Below are positions 1-6,991 of a DNA stretch of 64,000 nt, one piece after another (positions within the stretch are counted from its first letter, which is position 1; each line of letters starts with the position of its first letter). The translations under genes and the position numbers were made by a program. Location: assembly GCF_000389965.1 (NCBI RefSeq), contig NC_021191.1, forward strand, positions 1,861,501-1,925,500, written 5' to 3'. The notes beneath the pieces were generated by a model. That model searched no databases, had not been told where the DNA came from, and saw only the letters and a list, made by a program, of their open reading frames with translations. This DNA comes from Actinoplanes sp. N902-109 (GTDB lineage Bacteria > Actinomycetota > Actinomycetes > Mycobacteriales > Micromonosporaceae).

Positions 1-101
1 CGGCGTCTGCATCGCCGACTCGATGACCGTTTCCACGTCCGCGACGCTACGCCGCAGGTCAGGGGTGGGGTGAGCGGTGCCGGGAAACTACACCCGGGTA
101 A
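1..101. other. Left edge, no supported gene
   Basis: Downstream of the GH43 stop codon. On the minus strand a short open frame runs off the left edge and might be the start of another gene (possible GTG near position 35), but there is too little sequence to name anything. Confidence 0.3.
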
Positions 102-1559
102 TTAGCGGCGGGTCACCGCGACGTTGTCGAAGGCGGCCGCGGTGGTGAAGACGCGGACACCGTTCGCACCGCTGGCGTACGTGCTGTCGGTGACGGTCAG
201 CCGCACGGTGCCGTCGACGGAGACCGTGATCGTCGACCCGATCGCCTCGACGCTCAGGTGATAACGGGTGCCGCGCTGCACGGTCAGCGGTGCGGCGGCG
301 AGCTGCGTCCAATTGTTGGCCGCCTTGCCGAGAACGACTTTTCCGGTGGTGCTCAGGCCCGCGTAGTAACCCCGGTAGGCGTCGGTGCCGACCGCGGGCT
401 GGGTGGCCCGGAAAACCACGCCCGCGTCGCCGTTCCCGCTTTCGACCGTGACGTCCGCAGCGTACGTCGCATTGCCGAAGTTGGTGTCCAGCAAGGATTT
501 GCCGCCCGCGGTGGCGCTCGCCCGGTACGAACCCCCGGCAGCCGACCACGTGGATCCGTACGTCTTCCAGCCGACCGCGTTGCCGTCGGCGAAATTGTCC
601 TGGACGCCCATCGTGACGGGCTGGATCGCGCCGTCGCCGGCGAAGCGCATCCGGTCGAAGGCGAGTTGCCGGTGATTGGCGTCGGTCTCGCTGAGCGGTC
701 GCCGGTGGTAGAAGATGTACCAGTCATCGGTGCCGGGCACATTCAGCACCGCATTGTGGCCCGATCCCTTGGCCACCGCCGCGTCCTGCGTCAGGACCTT
801 GCCGGCCTCGGTGAAGGGCCCGGTGGGGCGGTCGGCGATCGCGTACGACACCGAGTAGTCGGGCCCGGTCCAGCCGCCCTCGGACCACATCAGGTAATAC
901 CTGCCGCCGCGTTTGACCATCTGCGAGCCCTCGGTGTAGTTGGCCGGCGTGATCTCCTTGTACGTCGAGCCGTCGTCGAAGGTGCCGAGGCTGGTCATGT
1001 CGCTGTTCAGCTTGACGACATTGGCGTGCCCCCAGCCGCCGTAATACATGTACGCTTGGCCGTCGTCGTCGACGAACACATCCTGGTCGATCGGCTGGGC
1101 GCCGTTGACGAACTGTCCGATCAACGGCTTGCCCAGGGCGTCGGTGTAGGGCCCCTCGGGCCGGTCGGCAACCGCGACCCCGATGCCACCGAGTTCGGCG
1201 TTGCTCTGGATGTCGTTCGCCCCGAAATACAGGTAGTACTTGCCGTTGCGCTGCACCGGGGCCGGCGCCCACACCGCGCGGCGGGCCCACGACACATTCG
1301 CGGTCGTCAGCACATTCGGATGCTTGGTCCAGTGCACGAGGTCGTCCGACGAGAAAGCATCAAGATACGTCTGTTCGTCGTACGGGCGGGACGACGTCGG
1401 ATACACCCAGAACCGACCGCCGTAAACGGCTACGTCCGGGTCGGCGTACCACCCGTCGACAAACGGGTTCCCGGCCGGCGCGGTCTCGTACCCGGGAATC
1501 GGGGCAATCATCGACGTCAAGGTCAGCAGCGAACCCGCAACCGCGCCCAGGAAACCCAT
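102..1559 (-). CDS. Secreted glycoside hydrolase family 43 (arabinosidase/xylosidase type) with C-terminal beta-sandwich
   Basis: Predicted extracellular hydrolase of alpha-L-arabinosyl or beta-xylosyl links in plant polysaccharides. A hydrophobic, export-like N-terminus (without the usual basic residues) is followed by a five-bladed GH43 propeller. Visible marks are WYADPDVAV near residue 40 (catalytic-base region), WAPAPVQRNGKYYLYF, the acid-region TEGSQM, and HNAVLN. The last 150 residues look like a LamG/concanavalin-type domain and probably bind carbohydrate. The open frame continues upstream to 1658, but that start would lie inside the mycosin gene. ATG at 1559 (after a GGGGG run) or 1571 is preferred, giving 485 aa. 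It reads in the same direction as the type VII-associated genes but is functionally unrelated. The exact substrate cannot be told from sequence. Confidence 0.88.
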   Translation of the reverse strand: MGFLGAVAGSLLTLTSMIAPIPGYETAPAGNPFVDGWYADPDVAVYGGRFWVYPTSSRPYDEQTYLDAFSSDDLVHWTKHPNVLTTANVSWARRAVWAPAPVQRNGKYYLYFGANDIQSNAELGGIGVAVADRPEGPYTDALGKPLIGQFVNGAQPIDQDVFVDDDGQAYMYYGGWGHANVVKLNSDMTSLGTFDDGSTYKEITPANYTEGSQMVKRGGRYYLMWSEGGWTGPDYSVSYAIADRPTGPFTEAGKVLTQDAAVAKGSGHNAVLNVPGTDDWYIFYHRRPLSETDANHRQLAFDRMRFAGDGAIQPVTMGVQDNFADGNAVGWKTYGSTWSAAGGSYRASATAGGKSLLDTNFGNATYAADVTVESGNGDAGVVFRATQPAVGTDAYRGYYAGLSTTGKVVLGKAANNWTQLAAAPLTVQRGTRYHLSVEAIGSTITVSVDGTVRLTVTDSTYASGANGVRVFTTAAAFDNVAVTRR

Positions 1560-1590
1560 GCCCCCATTCATCCATTGAGGATCTTGGATG

Positions 1591-2700
1591 TCAAGACCGG
1601 CGCCGCAGCAGCACCGCGACCAGCACCCCACCCACGACAAGCACACCAGCAGCCGCAATCCCGGTCACGACCAGCGGGGAAACCCGCTCGGGCAGGGCAC
1701 GCTGCTGCGGTGCCGCCGCGGCGGGCGCGTCGCTCGGCTGGTCCGGCGCGGTTGCCACGGCGGGCACCTCAGCGGTGAGCGCTTGCACCAGATCGAGGCG
1801 GCCATATCCGTACGAGTCATCCCGTCCGCGCGGTCCGGCATCGGTGGCGGTCGCGGTCAGCCGATGCACGACCTCGGCCGCGGAAAGGTCGGGGAACCTG
1901 GCCCGGACCAGGGCGGCAGCTCCGCTGACAATGGCACAGGCCTCGCTGGTCCCACTGCCGCGGTAGTAGGTCGATCCGCTGATGCCCGTGGTCACGATGT
2001 CCACGCCGGGCGCCGTCAGGTCCACCTGCGGGCCGGTGACGGAGAAGTCCGCGATCGCGCCGTCCCGGTCGAGTGCGCCGACCGTCAGCACCTCGGGGTA
2101 GCCGCCGGGGAAGTCGCCGCCCCGGCCGCCGATGTTGCCCGACGAAGCGACCAGCACGATGTCCGCCGCCTGGGCGCTGCGGATCGCGTCGTGCAGGATC
2201 GCGTCGTCGCTGCCGCCGAAGGACATGTTGATGACGTCGGCGCCCTGCTCCCGTGCGAACGCCACGGCCCTGGTCATGTAATCGTGGGTCGTGGTGGCGT
2301 TGGTGGGTGCGCGGATCGGCAGGATGTCCGCCTGCGGCGCGATGCCGAGCACGCCGTCGCCACTGCCATGTCCACGGCCTGCGATGACGCCGGCCATCTG
2401 GGTGCCGTGGCCGGCGATGTCCTGGCGGCCGTCGCCGAGCGGACGGGGGAGCAGGTCGATGCCGGGCCGCACCGATGCCGCCAGGTCGCGGTGTTCTGCG
2501 GCTACGCCGGTGTCGATGAGGGCGACAGTGACACCCGCTCCCCGGGTGATGCGATGTGCCTTGCCGATGTCGAGGGCGTCGAGATGCCACTGCTTGTCCC
2601 GGACGCTGTCGGCAGCCGCAGGTGCGGCGGTCCACGCAACAGCGACGGTGGCCGCCACCAGGGCCATCACGACGCGGAAAGCTCGCGCTGCGGCGGTCAT
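1591..2700 (-). CDS. mycP: Mycosin-type subtilisin protease (type VII secretion-associated)
   Basis: Membrane-anchored S8 serine protease, 369 aa. It has a signal peptide ending near residue 30, Asp63 in LIDTGVA, His98 in GHGT, oxyanion Asn189 in SSGNIGG, and Ser252 in GSGTSEA. A single C-terminal TM helix (about 344-365) ends in RRRS. This is the standard mycosin layout: protease outside the cell, anchored by its tail. Mycosins process or stabilise type VII (ESX) machinery in mycobacteria. Here no eccB/C/D/E genes are in view. Its ATG overlaps the upstream gene's stop by 4 bp (2697-2700), so translation is coupled to the two small helical proteins upstream. The substrate is unknown; one of those two partners is the obvious candidate. 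Confidence 0.93.
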   Translation of the reverse strand: MTAAARAFRVVMALVAATVAVAWTAAPAAADSVRDKQWHLDALDIGKAHRITRGAGVTVALIDTGVAAEHRDLAASVRPGIDLLPRPLGDGRQDIAGHGTQMAGVIAGRGHGSGDGVLGIAPQADILPIRAPTNATTTHDYMTRAVAFAREQGADVINMSFGGSDDAILHDAIRSAQAADIVLVASSGNIGGRGGDFPGGYPEVLTVGALDRDGAIADFSVTGPQVDLTAPGVDIVTTGISGSTYYRGSGTSEACAIVSGAAALVRARFPDLSAAEVVHRLTATATDAGPRGRDDSYGYGRLDLVQALTAEVPAVATAPDQPSDAPAAAAPQQRALPERVSPLVVTGIAAAGVLVVGGVLVAVLLRRRS

Positions 2701-3902
2701 CGGTCGATCCCGATGACGCCGGGACCGGGAGTGTGCTGGTGCCCGCGCCGTCGGGGCCGGATGACCGGGGCGACACCCTCGCCGACTTCCCAGGTCCGGT
2801 CGGGAGTGCCGTCGATCGCCGGGGCCTCGGCGGCGCTTTTCCGGTCGCGGTGGGGCGCATGCGGGGGCTGCGGACGGGATGCGGCATTCGGGCCGGCTCC
2901 CGGTTTGGCGGCGCTGGAAGCAGGAGCGCTGCCCGCACCGGGAGAGAAAGCACCGCCAGAAGAAGCACCGCGAGAAGCGCCGCGAGAAGAAGCGCCGGGA
3001 GAAACAGCGCCGCGAGAAGAAGCGCCGGGAGAGAAGGTGCCGGGAGAAGAAGCGCCGACGCGAGGAGTGCTGCCGGCTCCCGGGGTGCCGATGACAGCGC
3101 CGGATGGCAGAGCGCTCCGGACCGGCACCGCCTGCCGGCCCGCTGCCGCCGACGGCCCCGAGAACGGCGGCGGGGCGAGCAGCGGCGATAAGGGGACGAA
3201 CCCTGCCCCGGAAGCCGACGAGATCGCGGATGGAGCGGTGGCCCCGGACGGGGGCGTAAGGGCGGGCGCGGGCTGCGCCGCCACGCCGGCCAGCTCCGGT
3301 CCGCCGCTGCGCGCAGCGTCAGCCGCGGGCGGATCGTGCGGGACGGGCACGGGGATCGGCCGCGCTCGCTGCGGGTCCGTGACCGGGATGGCGCTGCCGC
3401 CTTCCTCATCGTTGGTGTCGGTGCGATAGAGCGGCGGCGCTTGGATCTGGGTGGCGTAGTCGGCGATTGCCGCCTCGGCTTTGTGCATGGCTGCGCGCGC
3501 CTTGGCGTCGTACTCGTCCTCGGCGTGGTCGGCCCAGCGGGGGATGAGGTCGTCGGAGACCTGGTGGCGTTCGTCGACGAGGGGGTGGATGGTCTGCTGG
3601 GCCTCGGCGATGGCTTCGATGATGCCGCGCAGGCCGGCGCGGGTGTCCTCGGCCCGGCGCAGGGTCTGGTCCATGGAGGCGGTGAGGATGTCGATGCGGT
3701 CGAGGAAGGCGCGGGCCGATTCGTTCTGCTCCGGTGGCCAGGCCGCCGCGAGTTCGGCCTGGACGTCCTTCAGTTTGCGGTGCTGGGTGCGGATCTCGTG
3801 GGTCAGGCTGTCCCAGTCGAGGACGCGGTCGACGCCGTCGCAGGTGCTCTCGTGGCGCAGCATGCTCCAGATCGCGGGCAGGTTGTAGGCGTCCCAGTTC
3901 AT
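2697..3902 (-). CDS. WXG/PPE-like helical protein with repetitive proline/serine/glycine tail
   Basis: 401 aa, no signal peptide. Residues 1-160 are predicted helical, with an AAWPPEQNESARAFLDRID segment reminiscent of the W-x-G-type helical hairpin of type VII substrates. The remainder is low-complexity, with Ser-Pro-Gly-Ala and Ser-Arg-Gly-Ala repeats, and is presumably disordered. It sits in the middle of a trio: its start overlaps the EspC-like gene's stop and its stop overlaps the mycosin start, 4 bp each. From context it is likely a type VII-exported protein or a mycosin substrate. I do not recognise a specific family, and the assignment rests on fold-like pattern and neighbours. Confidence 0.7.
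   Translation of the reverse strand: MNWDAYNLPAIWSMLRHESTCDGVDRVLDWDSLTHEIRTQHRKLKDVQAELAAAWPPEQNESARAFLDRIDILTASMDQTLRRAEDTRAGLRGIIEAIAEAQQTIHPLVDERHQVSDDLIPRWADHAEDEYDAKARAAMHKAEAAIADYATQIQAPPLYRTDTNDEEGGSAIPVTDPQRARPIPVPVPHDPPAADAARSGGPELAGVAAQPAPALTPPSGATAPSAISSASGAGFVPLSPLLAPPPFSGPSAAAGRQAVPVRSALPSGAVIGTPGAGSTPRVGASSPGTFSPGASSRGAVSPGASSRGASRGASSGGAFSPGAGSAPASSAAKPGAGPNAASRPQPPHAPHRDRKSAAEAPAIDGTPDRTWEVGEGVAPVIRPRRRGHQHTPGPGVIGIDR
2938..3066 (-). repeat. Short tandem coding repeats in the type VII-associated gene
   Basis: Purine-rich, roughly 15-bp imperfect repeats (plus-strand core agaagcgccgggaga). They encode the SPGASSRGA-type units of the 401-aa protein's tail. The tract could vary in length by slippage. 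Confidence 0.75.
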
Positions 3903-4225
3903 TGCTGGCCCGGGTGCAGGGGACGCAGGGTCTCCTCGGTCGTGTGGTCGGCTGCGGCGAGGTCGTGTGCCAATTGTTCAGCTGCGGCCGCGTACGAGGC
4001 TGCCGCGCGGCGGTATTCGCGGAGGTTGGCCTCGGTGTGTTCGAGCATCTGGGCGTAGCGTCTCTTGGCTTCGAGGATGATGTCGCCGGGGATGGCCGCG
4101 CCGAAGACCACGCCGTGCTGGTGCAGGCCGGCACCCTGGGCCGCGGCCTCGCGGAAGGTGTCGGCGCCGATGGTCCGGGCGAACTCGGTGACCAGCTCCG
4201 TGCGGATCTGCACTCCGTCGGCCAT
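3899..4225 (-). CDS. EspC/WXG100-like small helical protein
   Basis: 108 aa, almost entirely helical and without a signal peptide. It starts MADGVQIRTELVTEFA, followed by a second helix rich in Ala/Glu (EANLREYRRAAASYAAAAEQL). Size and pattern fit the EspC/WXG100-like superfamily of type VII-exported helical hairpins. A good Shine-Dalgarno (GGGGAGG) precedes the ATG at 4225. It is the first gene of the coupled trio with the 401-aa protein and the mycosin, so it is probably co-secreted or a chaperone-like dimer partner. Confidence 0.72.
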   Translation of the reverse strand: MADGVQIRTELVTEFARTIGADTFREAAAQGAGLHQHGVVFGAAIPGDIILEAKRRYAQMLEHTEANLREYRRAAASYAAAAEQLAHDLAAADHTTEETLRPLHPGQQ

Positions 4226-4368
4226 GATGCGCCTCCCCGCGGCTGAGCATATCGACCACCACCCACACGTAGCCGCGGCCAGAAATGTTCACCCCGGCCG
4301 GGAGGTGCTTTCCGGGGGGAGATCGGGTACGGAGGCCGCAACAGTCCCAACGAGGGGAGTCACCTCTG

Positions 4369-4758
4369 ATGAGTGTCGCGGCTGATCCGGCCACCGTTGA
4401 GCAGTGCCTGCGCAGCGGGGGCGGATTTTCGCAGGGCGATCTGAACTGGATCGCCGAGCAGTTCGTCACGTTGGACGCGCGGCTGGCGGCGTTTCCCGCG
4501 GAGACCACCGCCCTGGAGATCTCGGTCAAGGACCGGGCGGCCAGGGGGCAGAAGGTCACGCTGGAGTGTTTCATCGCCGGCCGGCAGACGATCGTGACGA
4601 CGTCGACCGAGGAGGATCTGCACGCCGCCCTCAACGACGTACGTGATGATCTGCGGCGCAAGCTGGATGACTCCAAGACCCGGCAGGAACCGCGGCACAA
4701 CCGTCACCTGCGGTCCAACCTGACCGATCTTGACCAGGAGGCGCCGACCCAGGCGTGA
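4369..4758 (+). CDS. HPF/RaiA-like ribosome-associated protein
   Basis: 129 aa. The pattern LEISVKDRAARGQKVTLECF ... STEEDLHAALNDVRDDLRRKLDD matches the beta-alpha-beta-beta-beta-alpha fold of hibernation-promoting factor/RaiA (S30AE), which binds the 30S subunit and silences idle ribosomes. The basic tail (RHNRHLR) is where HPF contacts rRNA. It lacks the long-HPF C-terminal dimerisation domain, so it would act as a short form or a stress-specific paralogue. ATG at 4369 has a GAGGGGAG Shine-Dalgarno; the in-frame upstream extension is not needed. Confidence 0.72.
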   Translation: MSVAADPATVEQCLRSGGGFSQGDLNWIAEQFVTLDARLAAFPAETTALEISVKDRAARGQKVTLECFIAGRQTIVTTSTEEDLHAALNDVRDDLRRKLDDSKTRQEPRHNRHLRSNLTDLDQEAPTQA

Positions 4759-4792
4759 CCCGGCTGCCGGGGCGGTGCGGCACGATGGGGCG

Positions 4793-5299
4793 ATGAGCGA
4801 TCCCGCCGTCCCGATCCGCACCGCCCGGCCCGCTGATTTGCGCATCGTGGTGTGCGGCGCGGGTCCGGCGGTGCGGACGCCCGAGTTGGTGCGGGAGGCC
4901 GTGGCCCGGGGCTGGACCGTCGACGTCACCGCCACGGCGGCGGCGCTGAGCATGATCGATGCTGCCGGGATCGGCGCGCTGAGCGGTCGGCCGGTCCGCA
5001 CCACGTACGGGTACGGGCCCGATGGCGCGCGGGTGTCGCCGGCCGCGGACGCGCTGATCGTGGCGCCCGCGACGTTCAACACGATCAACAAGCTGGCGCT
5101 CGGGATCGCCGACACGTACCCGCTCAGTTCGGTTGCCGAGGTCATTGGGCGCGGGGTGCCGACGGTGATCGTGCCCGCGGTCAATGCGCCGCTGTCCGCG
5201 CGCCGGCCGTACCGGGAAGCGGTCGAGGCGTTGCAGGCGGAGGGCGTGCGGTTCGCGGCCGACGGCACCGCTGCGCTGGCCGGGCTGAGGCTGCCGTAA
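4793..5299 (+). CDS. Flavoprotein-family (PPC decarboxylase-like) protein
   Basis: 168 aa with a Rossmann-like FMN-binding fold of the flavoprotein family that includes phosphopantothenoylcysteine decarboxylase and UbiX-like enzymes. Marks: IVVCGAGPAV at the N-terminus, the APATFNTINKLALGIADTY loop characteristic of Dfp/EpiD-type flavoproteins, and VPAVNAPL. The usual catalytic His is not obvious, so substrate and activity are open. Start ATG at 4793. The TrmH gene follows after 11 bp and is probably co-transcribed. Confidence 0.8.
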   Translation: MSDPAVPIRTARPADLRIVVCGAGPAVRTPELVREAVARGWTVDVTATAAALSMIDAAGIGALSGRPVRTTYGYGPDGARVSPAADALIVAPATFNTINKLALGIADTYPLSSVAEVIGRGVPTVIVPAVNAPLSARRPYREAVEALQAEGVRFAADGTAALAGLRLP

Positions 5300-5310
5300 C
5301 GTCGGCAGGC

Positions 5311-6123
5311 GTGCCCAGAACGCCTCGGATCTCCACGCGCAACGCCAGTTTCCAGCAGTGGCAGGCGCTGCTCGGCAATCGGACCAAGCGCCAGCAGCGG
5401 GGTGAGTTCCTCGTGCAGGGTGTGCGGCCGATCTCGCTGGCCGTGCAGCACGGGTGGGAGATCCGCACGCTGCTGATCGCCGACACGCACGGGATGTCCC
5501 GGTGGGCGCGGGAGCTGACCCAGAGCTCCGACGCGCCGCGGGCGCTGGTGGCCGCCGAGTTGATGGCCGAGCTGGGTGGCAAGGACGAGGAGACCCCGGA
5601 GCTGCTCGCGGTGGTCGGTCTGCCCGCGGATGACCTCACCCGGATTCCGGTACGGCCGGAGCAGCTCGTCGTCGTGTTCGACCGCCCGGCCACGCCCGGG
5701 AACGTGGGCACCCTGATCCGGTCGGCGGACGCCTTCGGGGCGGCTGCGGTGATCGTCACCGGGCATGCCGCCGACCCGTACGACCCCCGGGCGGTGCGCG
5801 CCAGCACCGGTTCGTTGTTCGCCGTGCCGGTGGTGCGGGCGCCCAGCCATCGTGAGGTGCTGGAGTGGGTGGGTGCTCTGCCCGTACGGATGCAGCTCCT
5901 GGGAACCGACGAGCGGGGGCCGGCCGACATCGCCGACCACGACCTGACCGGCCCGACCCTGCTGGCGATCGGCAACGAGACGCACGGCCTGAGCGCGGCG
6001 TGGCGGGAGGCCTGCGACGAGATGGTCCGCATCCCGATCGTCGGGGCGGCCAGTTCGCTGAACGCGGCGGCGGCGGGCACGGTGGCGCTCTACGAGGCGG
6101 CCCGGCAGCGGCGGCGCGGATGA
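5311..6123 (+). CDS. TrmH/SpoU-family RNA 2'-O-methyltransferase
   Basis: 270 aa from a GTG at 5311, 11 bp after the flavoprotein stop. An N-terminal substrate-recognition domain (NASFQQWQALLGNRTKRQQ, QGVRPI) is followed by a C-terminal SPOUT knot. Motif 1 is TPGNVGTLIRSADAFGA, motif 2 is LLAIGNETHGLS, and motif 3 is IPIVGAASSLNAAAAG. Such enzymes use S-adenosylmethionine to methylate a ribose in tRNA or 23S rRNA and act as dimers. The subgroup cannot be fixed from sequence. The open frame extends far upstream, but that part overlaps the flavoprotein gene and is not used. Confidence 0.9.
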   Translation: MPRTPRISTRNASFQQWQALLGNRTKRQQRGEFLVQGVRPISLAVQHGWEIRTLLIADTHGMSRWARELTQSSDAPRALVAAELMAELGGKDEETPELLAVVGLPADDLTRIPVRPEQLVVVFDRPATPGNVGTLIRSADAFGAAAVIVTGHAADPYDPRAVRASTGSLFAVPVVRAPSHREVLEWVGALPVRMQLLGTDERGPADIADHDLTGPTLLAIGNETHGLSAAWREACDEMVRIPIVGAASSLNAAAAGTVALYEAARQRRRG

Positions 6124-6278
6124 TCCGGCGCTGCGCTCGCTGATCGACCGGGCCGGCCGGGCGCGCTGGTGGCCCGGGAGTCCGGCTTGGCGGTCACCGG
6201 CGACGAGCTCCACCAGCGCTTCGGCGTCGCGGCGGCCACCTTTCCGGAGGCCGCATCGCCGCAGCAGCGCGGGACGGG
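6124..6278 (+). pseudogene. Possible gene remnant between trmH-like and SRPBCC genes
   Basis: One plus-strand frame from about 6163 reads ALVARESGLAVTGDELHQRF and onward, with high third-position GC and natural-looking protein composition. It has no start codon and ends at a stop near 6297. This may be the tail of a lost gene. I recognise no family. Confidence 0.25.
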
Positions 6279-6728
6279 TCAGCTGAACGCTTGGTGAACG
6301 AGGCGGTTGAGCACCGCGGTGAGCCGGGTGGCGGTCTCGTCGCCGAGCTTCGCCAGTTCCAGGCGCAGCACCGGGGTGGCGAGCTTGGCCAGCCCGTGCA
6401 CCTCCACATCGGCGTGACAGGTGAGCTCGGTGCCGCCCTCGACCGCGCGGACGGTGAAGATCTGGGTGACGGTGGCACCCTCGCTGCGGCCGGCGAAGAC
6501 CAGGCGGTCGCCGTCCGCGACCTCCAGCCGGTAGGTCAGCTGGGTGGTCACGCCGAGGATGCTGGACTCGGCGCGCCACATCGTGCCGGGCATGATCGGG
6601 CCGCTGCCCAGCCGGGTGGCGCTGCGGACGGCCGGGTCCCAGGCGGTGCTGGTGCCGAAGTCGCGCAGGTGCTCCAGGACGGCCCCGGCGGGGGCAGCGA
6701 CGGTCAACTGCCTCGTCAACGCGATCAC
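6279..6728 (-). CDS. SRPBCC (polyketide cyclase/START-like) protein
   Basis: 149 aa helix-grip fold protein. The start TRQLTVAAPAGAVLEHLRDF and the WDPAVRSATRLGSGPIMPGT segment are typical of the SRPBCC superfamily, which binds hydrophobic small molecules in a cavity. The strand pairs MWRAESSILGVTTQLTYRLE and GGTELTCHADVEV complete the beta sheet, and a long C-terminal helix closes it. The ligand is unknown. It is transcribed away from the DUF2283 gene, with starts about 50 bp apart. Confidence 0.8.
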   Translation of the reverse strand: MIALTRQLTVAAPAGAVLEHLRDFGTSTAWDPAVRSATRLGSGPIMPGTMWRAESSILGVTTQLTYRLEVADGDRLVFAGRSEGATVTQIFTVRAVEGGTELTCHADVEVHGLAKLATPVLRLELAKLGDETATRLTAVLNRLVHQAFS

Positions 6729-6777
6729 CCCTCGAATTTACCGGACTGGAACCCCCCGAACGTGGTCGAATCGGTGC

Positions 6778-6987
6778 ATGCGGATGACCCTGGACCCGGC
6801 GGCCGACGCGGCATATGTCGAGCTCGCCGGTGCCGAGCACCGGTCGGTCGAGAACATCACGGTGGACCGTCCGGACGGCATGATCGTGCTGGACTTCGAC
6901 GCCGACGGGCACCTGCTGGGCGTGGAGCTGCTCGGGGCCCAGGTGTTGCTACCGCCGGACGCCCTGGCCGACGCGGATCGCCTCTGA
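6778..6987 (+). CDS. DUF2283 family small protein
   Basis: 69 aa. The pattern LDPAADAAYVEL ... VDRPDGMIVLDFDADGHLLGVELLGA is the complete DUF2283 domain, a small beta-alpha protein widespread in bacteria. Its function is undetermined. Start ATG at 6778 (alternative 6784). The chemoreceptor gene starts 4 bp after its stop, so the two are likely co-transcribed. Confidence 0.82.
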   Translation: MRMTLDPAADAAYVELAGAEHRSVENITVDRPDGMIVLDFDADGHLLGVELLGAQVLLPPDALADADRL

Positions 6988-6991
6988 GCCG

